From NCBI RefSeq assembly GCF_016648105.1, contig NZ_JACVVE010000002.1, forward strand, positions 1 through 64,000: DNA of 64,000 bases, read 5' to 3'. The translations under genes were made by a program, and so were the position numbers. Shown here in pieces: positions 1 to 9,574 of this stretch. Numbering within the stretch: the first letter of the stretch is position 1; each line of letters starts with the position of its first letter. The stretch is from Pseudomonas sp. S31. Lineage in GTDB: Bacteria > Pseudomonadota > Gammaproteobacteria > Pseudomonadales > Pseudomonadaceae. Below the pieces are notes generated by a model that was given only the letters and a program-made list of their open reading frames with translations, was not told the origin of the DNA and ran no database searches.

Positions 1-148
1 AGCTTCGACCCCTATCCCCCCCCTTGCCCCGCGAAGAGGCCAGCACCGGCGCTATAAAACTGACGTCAAAAAGCCATTACCCCTTATCCGACCGCCCTAC
101 TCAGGCTAAACTCGCCCCAGCTCCCCCTGTGGCCACCCTGAGCGCGCA

Positions 149-3013
149 ATGAACCAGCCCCACGAAATCCGCCCCGACCTGGACCAAGGCATCGACCGCA
201 AGGAGCTGACCAAGCTGCGTGCGCGGTTCATGCATCTCAACCAGGGCCGTCGGCAGCGGGCGATGGAGGGGCTTTCGACGCGCCAGCAGCAGGTGCTGAC
301 CCTGCTGCCGCTGCTGTTCCACGTCAATCACCCGCTGCTGCCCGGCTATGTCTCGGGCACCACGCCGGCCGGCGTGGCGAACTTCGAGCCCGACGCCGAG
401 CTGGTCGCCGAAGGCCAGCGACTGGCCCGCTCGTTCGCCTACAAGACCCGCCTCGGCAACCCGCCACGGCCGATCCATGGCCTGTTCCTGATGGGTAGCC
501 TCGGTTCGCTGGCCCAGGCCGAACAAAGCGACATGGACCTGTGGGTCTGCCACGCCCCGGACCTGGGCGAAGGCCCACTCGCCGAGCTGCGGCGCAAATG
601 CCAGCTGCTCGAGACCTGGGCCGGCAGCATGGGCGCCGAAGCGCACTTTTTCCTCATCGACACCCAGGGCTTCGCCCGGGGCGAACGCGACAGCCAGCTC
701 AGCTCCGACGACTGTGGTACCACCCAGCACTACCTGCTGCTCGACGAGTTCTACCGCACCGCCATCTGGCTCGCCGGGCGCACGCCGTTGTGGTGGCTGG
801 TACCGGTCTACGAGGAACACAACTACCAGGCCTACACCCAGACCTTGCTGTCCAAACGTTTCATCCGCAGTCAGGACGATCTCGACCTCGGCCACCTGGC
901 GCACATCCCACCCGGGGAGTTTGTCGGCGCTGGGCTGTGGCAGCTGTTCAAGGGTATCGACTCGCCCTACAAGTCGTTGCTCAAGCTGCTGTTGACCGAG
1001 GCCTACGCCAGCGAGCACCCCGCCGTGCGCTGCCTGAGCCTGGACTACAAGCGAGCGGTGTTCGCCAACCGGCTCGACCTCGACGAGCTGGACCCCTATG
1101 TGATGGTGTATCGGCGCATCGAGCGCTACCTGCAGCAGCGCGGCGAGCATGCGCGCCTGGAGCTGGTGCGGCGCAGCCTGTACCTGAAGGTCAACAAGAA
1201 ACTCAGCGGCCTGGGCAGTGCCCGCGCCAGCGGCTGGCAGCGCCAGTTACTGCAGCGCCTGGCCGATGAATGGGGCTGGGACGAGCGGCAACTGGCCCTG
1301 CTCGACAGCCGTAGCCAGTGGAAGGTCGGCCAGGTCGCGGTCGAGCGCCGTGAGCTGGTCGCCGAACTCAACCACAGCTACCGCTTTCTTGGCCAGTTCG
1401 CCCAACGCCAAGGTGCCAGCAGCTGCGCCGACCAACGCGACCTCAACGTTCTCGGCCGGCGTCTGTATGCCGCCTTCGAGCGGCGCGCCGGCAAGATCGA
1501 GGTGATCAACCCCGGCATCGCCCCCGACCTCGCCGAGGACACCCTGACCCTGGTCCACTCGCCCAATCGCAAGGAGCCGGGCAGCCATCACTGGGGCCTG
1601 TACAACGGCAACCTGGGGGTGCACGAATGGGAACACTTCAGCCCGATCAAGCGCTGCCGCGAGCTGCTCGAGCTGCTCACCTGGGCGCATCGCAACGGCG
1701 TCATCGACAGCGCCACCCGCCTGGCACTGCATCCCGGCAGCAGCGAGCTCAGCGAGTTCGAGCTGTTCAACCTGCTGGGCAGCCTGCAACAAGGCATTCC
1801 CCTGCCCCTGCAGCCGGTCAGCGAGGCACGCCTGCTGCAACCGAGCGTGACCGACGAGATCCTGCTGCTGGTCAACGTGGGGATCGACCCGCTGCGCCAC
1901 CACCGCGACCTGAACATCCTGATGACCACCGAGCGCACCGACTCGCTCAGCTATGCCGGGGTCCGGGAAAACCTGGTGCTGACCCTCGACCAGGTCACCC
2001 TCAACAGCTGGAACGAGGTGCTGGTGCAGCGTTTCGACGGCGAGCATGCATTGCTGCGCTGCCTGCGCGACTACCTCAACAGCTTCGGCCAGCGCAGCCA
2101 CCGGCCACGGCTGCGGGTGCGCTGCTTCTGCCATAACCGCGCCCAGGCCATCAGCCAGCGGGTCGAGGAGATCTTCGCCACCGCCCAGCGCCTGCTCGAC
2201 CAGGGCCAGGGCCACCGCTACCTGCTGCAGGTGGCGCAGTACACCCATGTGCTTGAACTGCTGCCCGGCCAGGTCACCCTCGCCACCCTGGCCGAACACG
2301 ACGCCGTGCTCAGCCACCTGGGCGAGGAGCGCAGCCACTACAGCCCCCTGCACCTGGACCCCCAGGCGTTGCAGGATCACGACCTGCCACTGCTATTGGA
2401 GCAGGGCGAGCCGGGCTGCATCCAGGTGTTCTACCGCCTGCTCGACGGCTGGGCCGACCTCTACGTGCTGGATGAATACAACACCCTGTGGCAGCAGCGC
2501 CTGCCGCTGCAGGACGAGCACCACCTGCTGCTGCCGCTGCAGCGCTTCCTGCGCTCGGTGGTGATGCGCCACGACGCCCGTCTACCGCTCGACAGCCTGC
2601 AGCAGGCGTCGCCGGAAATCCGCTACGCCCAGCTGCTGCCCTCAGGGCCGGGCAAGGCGCGCAACATCGAACCGCGGCCAGTGCCAAGTGCCGGCGTCGG
2701 CCAGCCCTACTACGAGGTGCAGGCCATTCTGCAGGCAGGCGCGCTGGACGAGGTGCACGTCACGCTGTATTGCGACCAGCAGGAGTTTTCCGAGCTGGAG
2801 CATGGCGAGCAGCTGTATGAAGTGGTGGCCCGGCAGATTCTCGGCCGGCGGCTCAGTGCTGGGCATTACCGCTGCTACATCACCGACCTGGACCTGTCGG
2901 AGCTGCTCGCTGACGAGCAGGGTTCGACCTGCCTGTACCTGCGCTACAAACGTGAGCTGGAGCAGGCGCTCAATGATGGGTTGGAGCGTTTGCAGGCGGC
3001 GCTGGAGCCTTGA
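149..3013 (+). CDS. cyaA: Class I adenylate cyclase
   Basis: 954-residue protein that makes cyclic AMP from ATP in the cytoplasm; in Pseudomonas cAMP works with Vfr/Crp-type regulators. The N-terminal half is the class I catalytic region: residues 116-131 carry the GSLGS...SDMDLW signature, and the long C-terminal half is the regulatory part typical of the enterobacterial-type enzyme. Length fits the family (about 850-950). The ATG at 149 has only a weak ribosome binding site. The 148 bases upstream hold no gene. The gene ends in a GC-rich hairpin facing rnk, which converges on it. Confidence 0.96.
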   Translation: MNQPHEIRPDLDQGIDRKELTKLRARFMHLNQGRRQRAMEGLSTRQQQVLTLLPLLFHVNHPLLPGYVSGTTPAGVANFEPDAELVAEGQRLARSFAYKTRLGNPPRPIHGLFLMGSLGSLAQAEQSDMDLWVCHAPDLGEGPLAELRRKCQLLETWAGSMGAEAHFFLIDTQGFARGERDSQLSSDDCGTTQHYLLLDEFYRTAIWLAGRTPLWWLVPVYEEHNYQAYTQTLLSKRFIRSQDDLDLGHLAHIPPGEFVGAGLWQLFKGIDSPYKSLLKLLLTEAYASEHPAVRCLSLDYKRAVFANRLDLDELDPYVMVYRRIERYLQQRGEHARLELVRRSLYLKVNKKLSGLGSARASGWQRQLLQRLADEWGWDERQLALLDSRSQWKVGQVAVERRELVAELNHSYRFLGQFAQRQGASSCADQRDLNVLGRRLYAAFERRAGKIEVINPGIAPDLAEDTLTLVHSPNRKEPGSHHWGLYNGNLGVHEWEHFSPIKRCRELLELLTWAHRNGVIDSATRLALHPGSSELSEFELFNLLGSLQQGIPLPLQPVSEARLLQPSVTDEILLLVNVGIDPLRHHRDLNILMTTERTDSLSYAGVRENLVLTLDQVTLNSWNEVLVQRFDGEHALLRCLRDYLNSFGQRSHRPRLRVRCFCHNRAQAISQRVEEIFATAQRLLDQGQGHRYLLQVAQYTHVLELLPGQVTLATLAEHDAVLSHLGEERSHYSPLHLDPQALQDHDLPLLLEQGEPGCIQVFYRLLDGWADLYVLDEYNTLWQQRLPLQDEHHLLLPLQRFLRSVVMRHDARLPLDSLQQASPEIRYAQLLPSGPGKARNIEPRPVPSAGVGQPYYEVQAILQAGALDEVHVTLYCDQQEFSELEHGEQLYEVVARQILGRRLSAGHYRCYITDLDLSELLADEQGSTCLYLRYKRELEQALNDGLERLQAALEP

Positions 3014-3017
3014 GATA

Positions 3018-3043
3018 CCTGGGGCCGCGTTGCGGCCCCCGAC
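3018..3043. terminator. GC hairpin between convergent cyaA and rnk
   Basis: GGGGCCGC-gtt-GCGGCCCC forms an 8-bp stem with a 3-base loop just after the cyaA stop and before the rnk stop. There is no T-run, but the same hairpin type recurs after other genes here (33516, 48502, 60335), so it probably acts as a bidirectional end of transcription. Confidence 0.55.
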
Positions 3044-3046
3044 GAT

Positions 3047-3457
3047 TCACAGATCGAAATCGCCCGCCGCTTCCGGCTGGTACTCGACTTCCAGCAGCTT
3101 CAGCTTGAGGGTCTTGCCCCCCGGCGCCGGCCAGTCGATCTGCTCGCCCACCGACAACCCCAGCAGCGCGCAACCGATCGGCGCCAGGATCGACACCTTG
3201 CCCTCGCCGCCGGCATCCTTCGGGTACACCAGGGTCAGGTGGTAGTCCTTGCCACTGGCTTCCTCGCGGCAGTGCACGCGTGAGTTCATGGTCACCACGC
3301 CCGCCGGCACGTCCTCATGGCCGACCACCTGCTCGGCGCGGTCCAGCTCGTCCTGCAAGGCGAGCACGCCCGGGGTGGACTCGTCGAGGCTGTCGATCAG
3401 GCGCTCCAGACGTTGCACGTCCAGGCGTGTGAGGATGAGGGAAGGCTTGGTGCTCAT
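3047..3457 (-). CDS. rnk: Regulator of nucleoside diphosphate kinase (GreA/GreB-like)
   Basis: 136-residue Rnk. The C-terminal half is the FKBP-like GreA/GreB domain (ILAPIGCALLGLSVGEQI around residues 90-107); the short N-terminal coiled coil replaces the long one of Gre factors. In Enterobacteria Rnk binds RNA polymerase secondary channel and affects Ndk levels; in Pseudomonas it was found as a suppressor in alginate/polyphosphate regulation. The MSTKPSLIL start at 3457 was preferred over an upstream in-frame ATG because homologues begin there and GGAG lies upstream. Single-gene unit, convergent with cyaA. Confidence 0.92.
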   Translation of the reverse strand: MSTKPSLILTRLDVQRLERLIDSLDESTPGVLALQDELDRAEQVVGHEDVPAGVVTMNSRVHCREEASGKDYHLTLVYPKDAGGEGKVSILAPIGCALLGLSVGEQIDWPAPGGKTLKLKLLEVEYQPEAAGDFDL

Positions 3458-3504
3458 GATCCAGTCAGGCTCCTTCGAACGGTTTTCTATGGGCAGATAA
3501 AGCA

Positions 3505-3528
3505 AAACCCCGCCCAAGGGCGGGGTTT
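3505..3528 (-). terminator. Terminator of the cyaY-DUF1289 unit
   Basis: AAACCCCGCCC-aa-GGGCGGGGTTT, an 11-bp perfect stem. On the minus strand it is followed by a short T-rich stretch (TTTTGCTTT), as expected of a rho-independent terminator for the two minus-strand genes upstream. It also separates them from rnk. Confidence 0.8.
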
Positions 3529-3600
3529 GTGAATGCTTTTGGCGTCACCGACGCATCACCCGACACTAACACAGCCAGGCAAATACTCAAGCCCGTGGCG

Positions 3601-3807
3601 TCAACCGGCCAATGCCCGGGCTTCGGCGCAGATCTGCCGGCGCCGCTGGTCGTCGGCCGAACGCCATTCGCGAATGTGCTCGACGTGGCGATGGCAGCCG
3701 GTGCAGACCCGCTGTTCGTCCAACCGGCACACGCTGATGCACGGTGACGGCACGGCCGGGCTGACATTGCTGTACAGCGGCTTGGGTGGTCGCATCGGGG
3801 TGCTCAT
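3601..3807 (-). CDS. DUF1289 small cysteine-rich protein
   Basis: 68 residues. Four cysteines at 23, 27, 35 and 38 (C-x3-C-x7-C-x2-C, in PCISVCRLD...VCTGCHR) plus the following EW motif are the DUF1289 signature; a metal or Fe-S ligand role is likely but unproven. It lies one base downstream of the cyaY stop, so both are probably co-transcribed, and pairing with an iron-delivery protein supports an Fe-S link. Function unknown. Confidence 0.88.
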   Translation of the reverse strand: MSTPMRPPKPLYSNVSPAVPSPCISVCRLDEQRVCTGCHRHVEHIREWRSADDQRRRQICAEARALAG

Positions 3808-3808
3808 G

Positions 3809-4141
3809 TCAGATCTCGTCGAAGTCCAGCTTCTCGCCGGCCCGCTCCCAGACGATGCGCTCGAGCATCTCGCCGAGCAGCTCTTCGCTCTTCTCGCAGA
3901 CCCACTTGCCGCTTTCTTCGTCGTAGTCGAAGTGGAAGCCCCCGGAGCGGTCGGCCAGCCACAGCTGACGCAGGGGCTCCTGGCGGCTGAAGATCAGCTG
4001 GCTGCCATTGTCGAACTTGATGGTCAGGACACCGGCCGAGTTTTCCATGTCCAGGTCCAGATCGCTTTCGTCGAACAGATCTTCCAGCGCCTGCTGGGTG
4101 GCGTCGACCAGGTCATGGAAACGCGCTTCGCTCAAACTCAT
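3809..4141 (-). CDS. cyaY: Frataxin-like iron-sulfur cluster protein CyaY
   Basis: 110 residues, the usual CyaY length. The N-terminal helix is rich in Asp/Glu (EDLFDESDLDLDMEN), forming the iron-binding acidic ridge, and the beta-sheet carries the family motif SRQEPLRQLWLA. CyaY binds iron and modulates IscS/IscU cluster assembly in the cytoplasm. It is the first gene of a two-gene minus-strand unit and diverges from lptM; the 196 bases between them hold both promoters. Confidence 0.95.
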   Translation of the reverse strand: MSLSEARFHDLVDATQQALEDLFDESDLDLDMENSAGVLTIKFDNGSQLIFSRQEPLRQLWLADRSGGFHFDYDEESGKWVCEKSEELLGEMLERIVWERAGEKLDFDEI

Positions 4142-4337
4142 TGCAAGAACCTCGAAATTGGCTGCGTGACTGGCAAGCCGGGCAAGATACGGGCGCTTGG
4201 CCGCGAATGCAAAAGTTTAGCCGGCCCCGATGCCTTGCGAGCGCAGGCCGCCCGGCGGGCCGGTGCTTGCATAGGCAATCGGCCGGGCGCTCGGTATACT
4301 CGGGCGCAATACTGCTTATTTCAAAGGATTTCACCCA

Positions 4338-4559
4338 ATGAAGCGCCTGATTTCCTCCTTCGCGGCGCTGGTCGCTGTTGCCTGCCTCGTCTCGGCCTGT
4401 GGCCAGAAAGGCCCGCTGTACCTGCCGGAAGACGGCAAGGACGGCAAGGGCAGCCACAAATCGCACCAGCATCAGCATGCCCAGCCTGTGCAACAGGCCG
4501 AGCCGCAAGAACAGCAGCCTGAGCTCGATGCCGAGCCCGAGCAGTCGCCAGCGCAGTAA
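4338..4559 (+). CDS. lptM: LptM (YifL/LppL) outer-membrane lipoprotein
   Basis: 73 residues. A short signal peptide ends in the lipobox LVSAC with Cys21 as lipidation site, followed by the invariant [10 protein letters not shown] of LptM/YifL; the rest is a Gln/Glu/His-rich tail without structure. LptM binds LptD and helps its disulfide maturation in lipopolysaccharide export. It heads the lysA-dapF-DUF484-xerC-HAD operon, as in other pseudomonads, where the gene is called lppL. AAAGGA lies upstream of the start. Confidence 0.93.
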   Translation: MKRLISSFAALVAVACLVSACGQKGPLYLPEDGKDGKGSHKSHQHQHAQPVQQAEPQEQQPELDAEPEQSPAQ

Positions 4560-4568
4560 GGAAACCAG

Positions 4569-5816
4569 ATGAACGCTTTCAACTACCGCGACGGCCAATT
4601 GTTCGCGGAAGGCGTGGCCCTGTCGGCCATCGCCGAACGCTTCGGCACCCCGACCTACGTGTATTCGCGTGCCCACATCGAGGCCCAGTACCTCAGCTAT
4701 ACCGAAGCCCTGCAAGGCACCGAGCACCTGGTGTGCTTCGCGGTCAAGGCCAACTCCAACCTCGGCGTGCTGAACCTGCTGGCGCGCCTGGGCGCGGGCT
4801 TCGACATCGTTTCCGGCGGTGAGCTGGAGCGTGTGCTGGCTGCCGGTGGCCGTGCCGACCGCGTGGTGTTCTCCGGCGTCGGCAAGACCCGCGAAGACAT
4901 GCGCCGTGCCCTGGAAGTGGGCGTGCACTGCTTCAACGTCGAGTCCACCGACGAACTGGAGCGCCTGCAAGTGGTGGCGGCAGAGATGGGCAAGGTTGCG
5001 CCGGTCTCGCTGCGGGTCAACCCCGACGTCGACGCTGGTACCCACCCGTACATCTCCACTGGCCTCAAGGAAAACAAGTTCGGCATCGCCATCGCCGACG
5101 CCGAGGCCATCTACGTGCGCGCCGCGCAACTGCCGAACCTGGACGTGGTCGGGGTCGACTGCCACATCGGCTCGCAACTGACCACCGTCGCGCCGTTCCT
5201 TGATGCCCTGGACCGCCTGCTGGCCCTGGTCGACCGCCTCGCCGAGTGCGGCATCCACCTGCGCCACCTCGACCTGGGTGGCGGCGTCGGCGTGCGCTAC
5301 CGCGACGAGGAGCCGCCGCTGGTGGCCGACTACATCAAGGCCATCCGCGAGCGCGTCGGCGAGCGCGACCTGGCCCTGGTCTTCGAGCCCGGCCGCTACA
5401 TCGTGGCCAACGGCGGCGTGCTGCTGACCCGCGTTGAATACCTCAAGCATACCGAACACAAGGACTTCGCCATCGTCGACGCGGCGATGAACGACCTGAT
5501 CCGCCCGGCCCTGTACCAGGCCTGGATGGGCGTCAGCGCGGTGACCCCACGCGAAGGCGAAAGTCGCCCCTACGACGTGGTCGGGCCGATCTGCGAGACC
5601 GGCGACTTCCTGGCCAAGGACCGCCAGCTGAACCTGGCCGAAGGCGACCTGCTGGCCGTGCAGTCCGCCGGCGCCTATGGTTTCGTCATGAGCTCGAACT
5701 ACAACACCCGTGGCCGTTGCGCCGAGGTGCTGGTCGACGGCGACCAGGCCTTCGAAGTCCGCCGCCGCGAGACCATTGCCGAACTGTTCGCCGGCGAAAG
5801 CCTGCTGCCGGAGTGA
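4569..5816 (+). CDS. lysA: Diaminopimelate decarboxylase
   Basis: 415 residues. PLP-dependent fold III decarboxylase that converts meso-diaminopimelate to L-lysine, the last step of lysine synthesis. Lys60 in CFAVKANSN is the Schiff-base lysine; HIGSQ, the glycine-rich [13 protein letters not shown] and GPICETGD (with the active-site Cys from the partner subunit) are all present. Starts 9 bases after lptM and is followed by dapF after 4 bases, so the three are translated from one message. Confidence 0.97.
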   Translation: MNAFNYRDGQLFAEGVALSAIAERFGTPTYVYSRAHIEAQYLSYTEALQGTEHLVCFAVKANSNLGVLNLLARLGAGFDIVSGGELERVLAAGGRADRVVFSGVGKTREDMRRALEVGVHCFNVESTDELERLQVVAAEMGKVAPVSLRVNPDVDAGTHPYISTGLKENKFGIAIADAEAIYVRAAQLPNLDVVGVDCHIGSQLTTVAPFLDALDRLLALVDRLAECGIHLRHLDLGGGVGVRYRDEEPPLVADYIKAIRERVGERDLALVFEPGRYIVANGGVLLTRVEYLKHTEHKDFAIVDAAMNDLIRPALYQAWMGVSAVTPREGESRPYDVVGPICETGDFLAKDRQLNLAEGDLLAVQSAGAYGFVMSSNYNTRGRCAEVLVDGDQAFEVRRRETIAELFAGESLLPE

Positions 5817-5820
5817 ACCC

Positions 5821-6651
5821 ATGCTGCTGCGCTTTACCAAGATGCATGGGCTGGGCAACGACTTCATGGTCCTCGACCTGGTCAGCCAGCACGCGCACAT
5901 CCAGCCCAAGCACGCCAAGCAATGGGGCGACCGGCACACTGGGATCGGCTTCGACCAGCTGCTGATCGTCGAGGCACCGAGCAATCCGGAAGTGGATTTC
6001 CGCTACCGGATCTTCAACGCCGACGGTTCCGAAGTGGAGCAATGCGGCAACGGCGCGCGCTGCTTCGCGCGCTTCGTACTCGACAAGCGCCTGACCGCGA
6101 AGAAACGCATCCGCGTCGAAACCAAGGGCGGCATCATCGTGCTGGACGTGCAGAACGACGGCCAGGTGTGCGTCGACATGGGCCCGCCGCGCCTCGATCC
6201 AGCCGAGGTCCCCTTCGTCGCCGACGAACAAGCCACCTGCTATCCGCTGGAAGTCGACGGCCAGCGCCACTCGATCGCCGCCGTGTCGATGGGCAACCCG
6301 CACGCCGTGCTGCGCGTCGATGACGTGCGCAGCGCCCCGGTGCACACCCTGGGCCCGAAGATCGAAAACCATCCGCGCTTCCCGCAGCGGGTGAATGCCG
6401 GCTTCCTCCAGGTCATCGACCGCCACCGTGCCAACCTGCGGGTCTGGGAACGCGGTGCCGGCGAGACCCAGGCCTGCGGCACCGGCGCCTGCGCCGCGGC
6501 CGTGGCGGCAATCAGCCAGGGCTGGATGGATTCCCCGGTTTCCCTCGACCTGCCCGGCGGGCGCCTGAACATCGAATGGGCCGGCCCCGGCAAGCCCGTA
6601 CTGATGACCGGCCCGGCGGTGCGCGTCTACGAAGGACAGGTTCGTCTCTAA
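5821..6651 (+). CDS. dapF: Diaminopimelate epimerase
   Basis: 276 residues. Interconverts LL- and meso-diaminopimelate with a two-cysteine, cofactor-free mechanism. The catalytic pair is Cys75 (EQCGNGARC) and Cys219 ([10 protein letters not shown]). The start ATG at 5821, [14 protein letters not shown], matches the family N terminus; a longer in-frame extension overlapping lysA is unlikely. It supplies the substrate for LysA encoded directly upstream. Confidence 0.97.
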   Translation: MLLRFTKMHGLGNDFMVLDLVSQHAHIQPKHAKQWGDRHTGIGFDQLLIVEAPSNPEVDFRYRIFNADGSEVEQCGNGARCFARFVLDKRLTAKKRIRVETKGGIIVLDVQNDGQVCVDMGPPRLDPAEVPFVADEQATCYPLEVDGQRHSIAAVSMGNPHAVLRVDDVRSAPVHTLGPKIENHPRFPQRVNAGFLQVIDRHRANLRVWERGAGETQACGTGACAAAVAAISQGWMDSPVSLDLPGGRLNIEWAGPGKPVLMTGPAVRVYEGQVRL

Positions 6652-6664
6652 GCGAGTAACCGCC

Positions 6665-7372
6665 ATGACCGATCAGCCAAAGGTTGTACCGCAGCCCGAT
6701 GACCTCGACGCCGAAGCGGTGGTCGCGTACCTGCGCGCCCACCCCACCTTCTTCGCCGAGCACGACGAGCTGCTCGTCGAGCAGCGCATTCCCCACCAGC
6801 GTGGCGACAGCGTGTCGCTGGTGGAGCGCCAGTTGAAGCTGCTGCGCGACCGCAACATCGAGATGCGCCATCGCCTGTCGCAACTGATGGACGTGGCCCG
6901 CGACAACGACCGGCTGTTCGACAAGACCCGCCGGCTGATCCTCGACCTGCTCGATGCCACTACCCTGGAAGAAGTGGTGATGGCCGTCGAAGACAGCCTG
7001 CGCCAGGAATTCCAGGTGCCCTTCGTCAGCCTGATCCTGTTCGGTGACAACGCCGCACCGGTGGGGCGCTGGGTCAGCGGCGCCGAGGCGCAGCAGGCCA
7101 TCGGTGGCCTGCTCGGTGGCGGCAAGACGGTCAGTGGCAACCTGCGCGAGCACGAACTGGCCTTCCTGTTCGGCGAACAGCAGCGCCACGAAGTCGGCTC
7201 CAGCGCCGTCGCAGCCCTGGAACACCAGGGCCTGCACGGCGTACTGGCGATCGGCAGCCGCGACCCGCAACACTACAAGAGCAGCGTCGGCACCCTGTTC
7301 CTCGGCTACATTGCCGAAGTGCTCGGCCGTGTCGTCCCGCGCGTGACCCAGACCCTGCGTCCGGTGCGCTGA
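6665..7372 (+). CDS. DUF484 (GAF-like) protein
   Basis: 235 residues of the DUF484 family, found between dapF and xerC in many gammaproteobacteria. N-terminal [19 protein letters not shown] and a predicted coiled coil are followed by a GAF-like alpha/beta domain (about residues 90-230). No ligand or activity is known. The TGA stop shares its last base with the ATG of xerC, which implies translational coupling. Confidence 0.92.
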   Translation: MTDQPKVVPQPDDLDAEAVVAYLRAHPTFFAEHDELLVEQRIPHQRGDSVSLVERQLKLLRDRNIEMRHRLSQLMDVARDNDRLFDKTRRLILDLLDATTLEEVVMAVEDSLRQEFQVPFVSLILFGDNAAPVGRWVSGAEAQQAIGGLLGGGKTVSGNLREHELAFLFGEQQRHEVGSSAVAALEHQGLHGVLAIGSRDPQHYKSSVGTLFLGYIAEVLGRVVPRVTQTLRPVR

Positions 7373-8268
7373 TGGAACGCCAACTGGACGCTTATTGCGC
7401 ACACCTGCGCAACGAGCGCCAGGTGTCCGAGCATACCCTGCTGGCGTACCGGCGCGACTTGGGCAAGGTCATCGAATACTGCAACAGCCAAGGCATCGAC
7501 GGCTGGAGCGCCCTGCAGATCCAGCAGTTGCGCCAGCTGGTCGCCCGCCAGCATCACCACGGCCAATCGCCACGCAGCCTGGCGCGCCTGCTGTCGGCGG
7601 TACGCGGCCTGTACCGCTACCTCAACCGCGAGGGCGTCTGCCAGCACGACCCGGCCACCGGTCTGAGCGCCCCCCGGGGTGAACGTCGGCTGCCCAAGGT
7701 GCTGGACACCGACCGCGCCCTGCAACTGCTCGATGGCGGCGTCGACGACGATTTCATCGCCCGCCGCGACCAGGCCATCCTCGAACTGTTCTACTCGTCC
7801 GGCCTGCGCCTGTCGGAGCTGACCCAGCTGGACCTCGAGCAGCTCGACCTCGCCGCCGGCCTGGTCCAGGTGCTCGGCAAGGGCGGCAAGGCGCGCGTCC
7901 TGCCGGTCGGGCGCAAGGCCCGCGAGGCGCTGCAGGCGTGGTTCAAGCTGCGTGGCATCGGCGGCCCGCGAGACAGCGCGGTGTTCATCACCCGCCAGGG
8001 TAAACGCATGAGCCCACGGGCCATCCAGCTGCGGGTCAAGACCGCCGGCGAGCGCGAGCTGGGCCAGCACCTGCATCCGCACATGCTTCGCCATTCCTTC
8101 GCCAGCCACGTGCTGGAATCGTCCCAGGACCTGCGCGCGGTGCAGGAGATGCTCGGCCACGCCGACATCAGCACCACGCAGATCTACACCCACCTGGACT
8201 TCCAGCACCTGGCCGAGGTGTACGACAGCGCCCACCCCCGGGCCAAACGCAGCAAAGGCACAGAATAA
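7372..8268 (+). CDS. xerC: Tyrosine recombinase XerC
   Basis: 298 residues. With XerD it resolves chromosome dimers at dif. N-terminal SAM-like DNA-binding domain (1-100), then the catalytic domain with Arg146, Lys170, His237, Arg240, His263 and the nucleophile Tyr272 all in place. Its fixed place in the dapF operon shows it is the housekeeping enzyme and not a phage integrase. Overlaps the preceding stop (TGATG) and the next start (TAATG). Confidence 0.97.
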   Translation: MERQLDAYCAHLRNERQVSEHTLLAYRRDLGKVIEYCNSQGIDGWSALQIQQLRQLVARQHHHGQSPRSLARLLSAVRGLYRYLNREGVCQHDPATGLSAPRGERRLPKVLDTDRALQLLDGGVDDDFIARRDQAILELFYSSGLRLSELTQLDLEQLDLAAGLVQVLGKGGKARVLPVGRKAREALQAWFKLRGIGGPRDSAVFITRQGKRMSPRAIQLRVKTAGERELGQHLHPHMLRHSFASHVLESSQDLRAVQEMLGHADISTTQIYTHLDFQHLAEVYDSAHPRAKRSKGTE

Positions 8269-8963
8269 TGAGCATCAAGCTGATCACCTTCGACCTCGAC
8301 GACACCCTGTGGGATACCGCGCCGGTCATTGCCAGCGCCGAGGTCGTCCTGCGCGACTGGCTCGAGGCCAACGCGCCGATTCTCGGCGGCGTGCCGGTGG
8401 AGCACCTGTTCGCCATCCGCGAACGCCTGGTGCAGGCCGAGCCGGGCCTCAAGCACCGCATCAGCGCCCTGCGCCGGCGCGTGCTGTTCCATGCCCTGGA
8501 AGAGGTCGGCTACAGCGAGAAACATGCCCAGGAGCTGGCCAACGAGGGCTTCGAGGTGTTCCTCCATGCGCGCCACCAGGTCGAGGTATTCCCCGAGGTG
8601 CAGCCGGTGCTGGAGATCCTGCGCCATCACTACACCCTCGGCGTGGTCACCAACGGCAATGCCGATGTCAGCCGCCTGGGACTGGCCGACTACTTCAAGT
8701 TCGCCCTGTGCGCCGAGGATCTGGGCATCGGCAAGCCGGACCCGGCGCCATTCATGGAAGCGCTCAAGCGCGGCGCGGTCGAGGCCAGTGCGGCGGTGCA
8801 TATCGGCGACCACCCCGGCGATGACATCGCCGGCGCCCAGCGGGCCGGGTTACGCGCCGTGTGGTTCAATCCCCAGGGCAAGGACTGGGTCGGGGAAAGG
8901 GCGCCGGATGCAGAGATTCAGCGGTTGTCGCAGTTGCCTGAGGTACTCACGCGCTGGCGTTGA
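8268..8963 (+). CDS. HAD-superfamily phosphatase (YigB-like)
   Basis: 231 residues, HAD-IA class. Motif I FDLDDTLWDT (nucleophile Asp9, acid Asp11), motif II VVTNGN, motif III Lys in GIGKPDP, motif IV HIGDHPGDD. E. coli YigB at the same place after xerC dephosphorylates a riboflavin intermediate; the same role is plausible here but substrate range in this family is broad. Last gene of the lptM-lysA operon; it ends before a strong terminator. Confidence 0.9.
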   Translation: MSIKLITFDLDDTLWDTAPVIASAEVVLRDWLEANAPILGGVPVEHLFAIRERLVQAEPGLKHRISALRRRVLFHALEEVGYSEKHAQELANEGFEVFLHARHQVEVFPEVQPVLEILRHHYTLGVVTNGNADVSRLGLADYFKFALCAEDLGIGKPDPAPFMEALKRGAVEASAAVHIGDHPGDDIAGAQRAGLRAVWFNPQGKDWVGERAPDAEIQRLSQLPEVLTRWR

Positions 8964-9000
8964 GAGGGGCCGGCACAGACCTCACAAATCTGACCGGCAC

Positions 9001-9031
9001 AAAAAAGCCCGCAGCGACGGCGGGCTTCTTT
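9001..9031. terminator. Bidirectional terminator between HAD gene and sutA
   Basis: AAGCCCGC-loop-GCGGGCTT flanked by A6 on the left and TTCTTTG on the right, so it can end transcription of the plus-strand operon and of minus-strand sutA. Confidence 0.85.
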
Positions 9032-9043
9032 GCATTCAGCCAC

Positions 9044-9373
9044 TCAGATAGGGCGGCTGCCGTACTTGTTGTCCGGCTTCTTGGGCGGATCGGCGACCAC
9101 ATTGGCCTCGACTTCCTGAACCTTGCCACCACGGGCGAGGAAATCTTCCATGGCCTTGGCCAGGGCATCTCGCTCCTTCTGCTTGGCCTCCATGCTCGGC
9201 ATCTCGTCTACCGAGACAGCCGCCTTGGACTTGCCCTTGGCAGCCGGTGCGGGGCTGCTGTCGTCGTCGCCAGCATCTTCGGCGCCGTCGTCGGCCGCAG
9301 CTTCAAGGCCTTCATCAGCCTCGTCTTCGTCGCCTACTTCGAGGTCATCATTTTCCAGATCGTCGTCGCTCAT
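9044..9373 (-). CDS. sutA: RNA polymerase-associated regulator SutA
   Basis: 109 residues, very acidic. The N-terminal half is a low-complexity Asp/Glu/Ala segment, followed by a basic patch (AAKGKSKAAV), a short helix and the conserved C terminus DNKYGSRPI. This architecture matches SutA, which in P. aeruginosa binds the RNA polymerase beta subunit and promotes transcription of rRNA and housekeeping genes during slow growth. Starts at 9373; a small conserved-looking ORF sits 33 bases upstream on the same strand. Confidence 0.88.
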   Translation of the reverse strand: MSDDDLENDDLEVGDEDEADEGLEAAADDGAEDAGDDDSSPAPAAKGKSKAAVSVDEMPSMEAKQKERDALAKAMEDFLARGGKVQEVEANVVADPPKKPDNKYGSRPI

Positions 9374-9406
9374 GTTCTACCTCATGACTTGCGAAAAGCA
9401 GGTTGG

Positions 9407-9574
9407 TTATAGACCAGTGGAGCCGTAGACCGGCAACCACCAGTGAAAATTCAACTGGCCGTGGGTTTGGCCACTGCCCTTGGGACCGCGCTCCTGATGG
9501 GAGCTGCCGCCCTGCAGGCCCTGCTCCTGGCAGAGCCTGACGAAATCCTTGGAGCCTTGCTGGCCACGCGCCAT
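9407..9574 (-). CDS. Possible small protein upstream of sutA (hypothetical)
   Basis: 55 residues from ATG 9574 (or 60 from TTG 9589). Not recognised. Glycine- and glutamine-rich (MARGQQGSKDF...), ending in a tryptophan-containing NFHWWLPVYG segment; no signal peptide or membrane segment. Third codon positions are mostly G/C (GGC, CAG, AAG, TTC), the coding pattern of this genome, whereas the competing 90-codon frame on the same strand has poor codon choice. A weak AGG lies 8 bases upstream. It may be the first gene of a sutA transcript. Confidence 0.4.
   Translation of the reverse strand: MARGQQGSKDFVRLCQEQGLQGGSSHQERGPKGSGQTHGQLNFHWWLPVYGSTGL

Noticed and set aside
1..148. Possible REP fragment (CCCGCGAAGAGGCC, about positions 28-41)
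   Set aside because: Only a half-site without an inverted partner inside the window; too little to call.
1247..2380. 377-codon minus-strand frame inside cyaA
   Set aside because: Antisense to a well-defined adenylate cyclase; Val/Gln/Ala/His-rich composition is typical of the opposite strand of high-GC coding DNA.
4113..5984. 623-codon open frame on the minus strand across lysA
   Set aside because: It is the antisense shadow of lysA/dapF, which have catalytic motifs; high GC produces long stop-free frames opposite real genes.
7372..8268. xerC considered as a phage integrase marking a genomic island
   Set aside because: It is the housekeeping recombinase in its conserved place after dapF and DUF484, with no att repeats or phage genes nearby.
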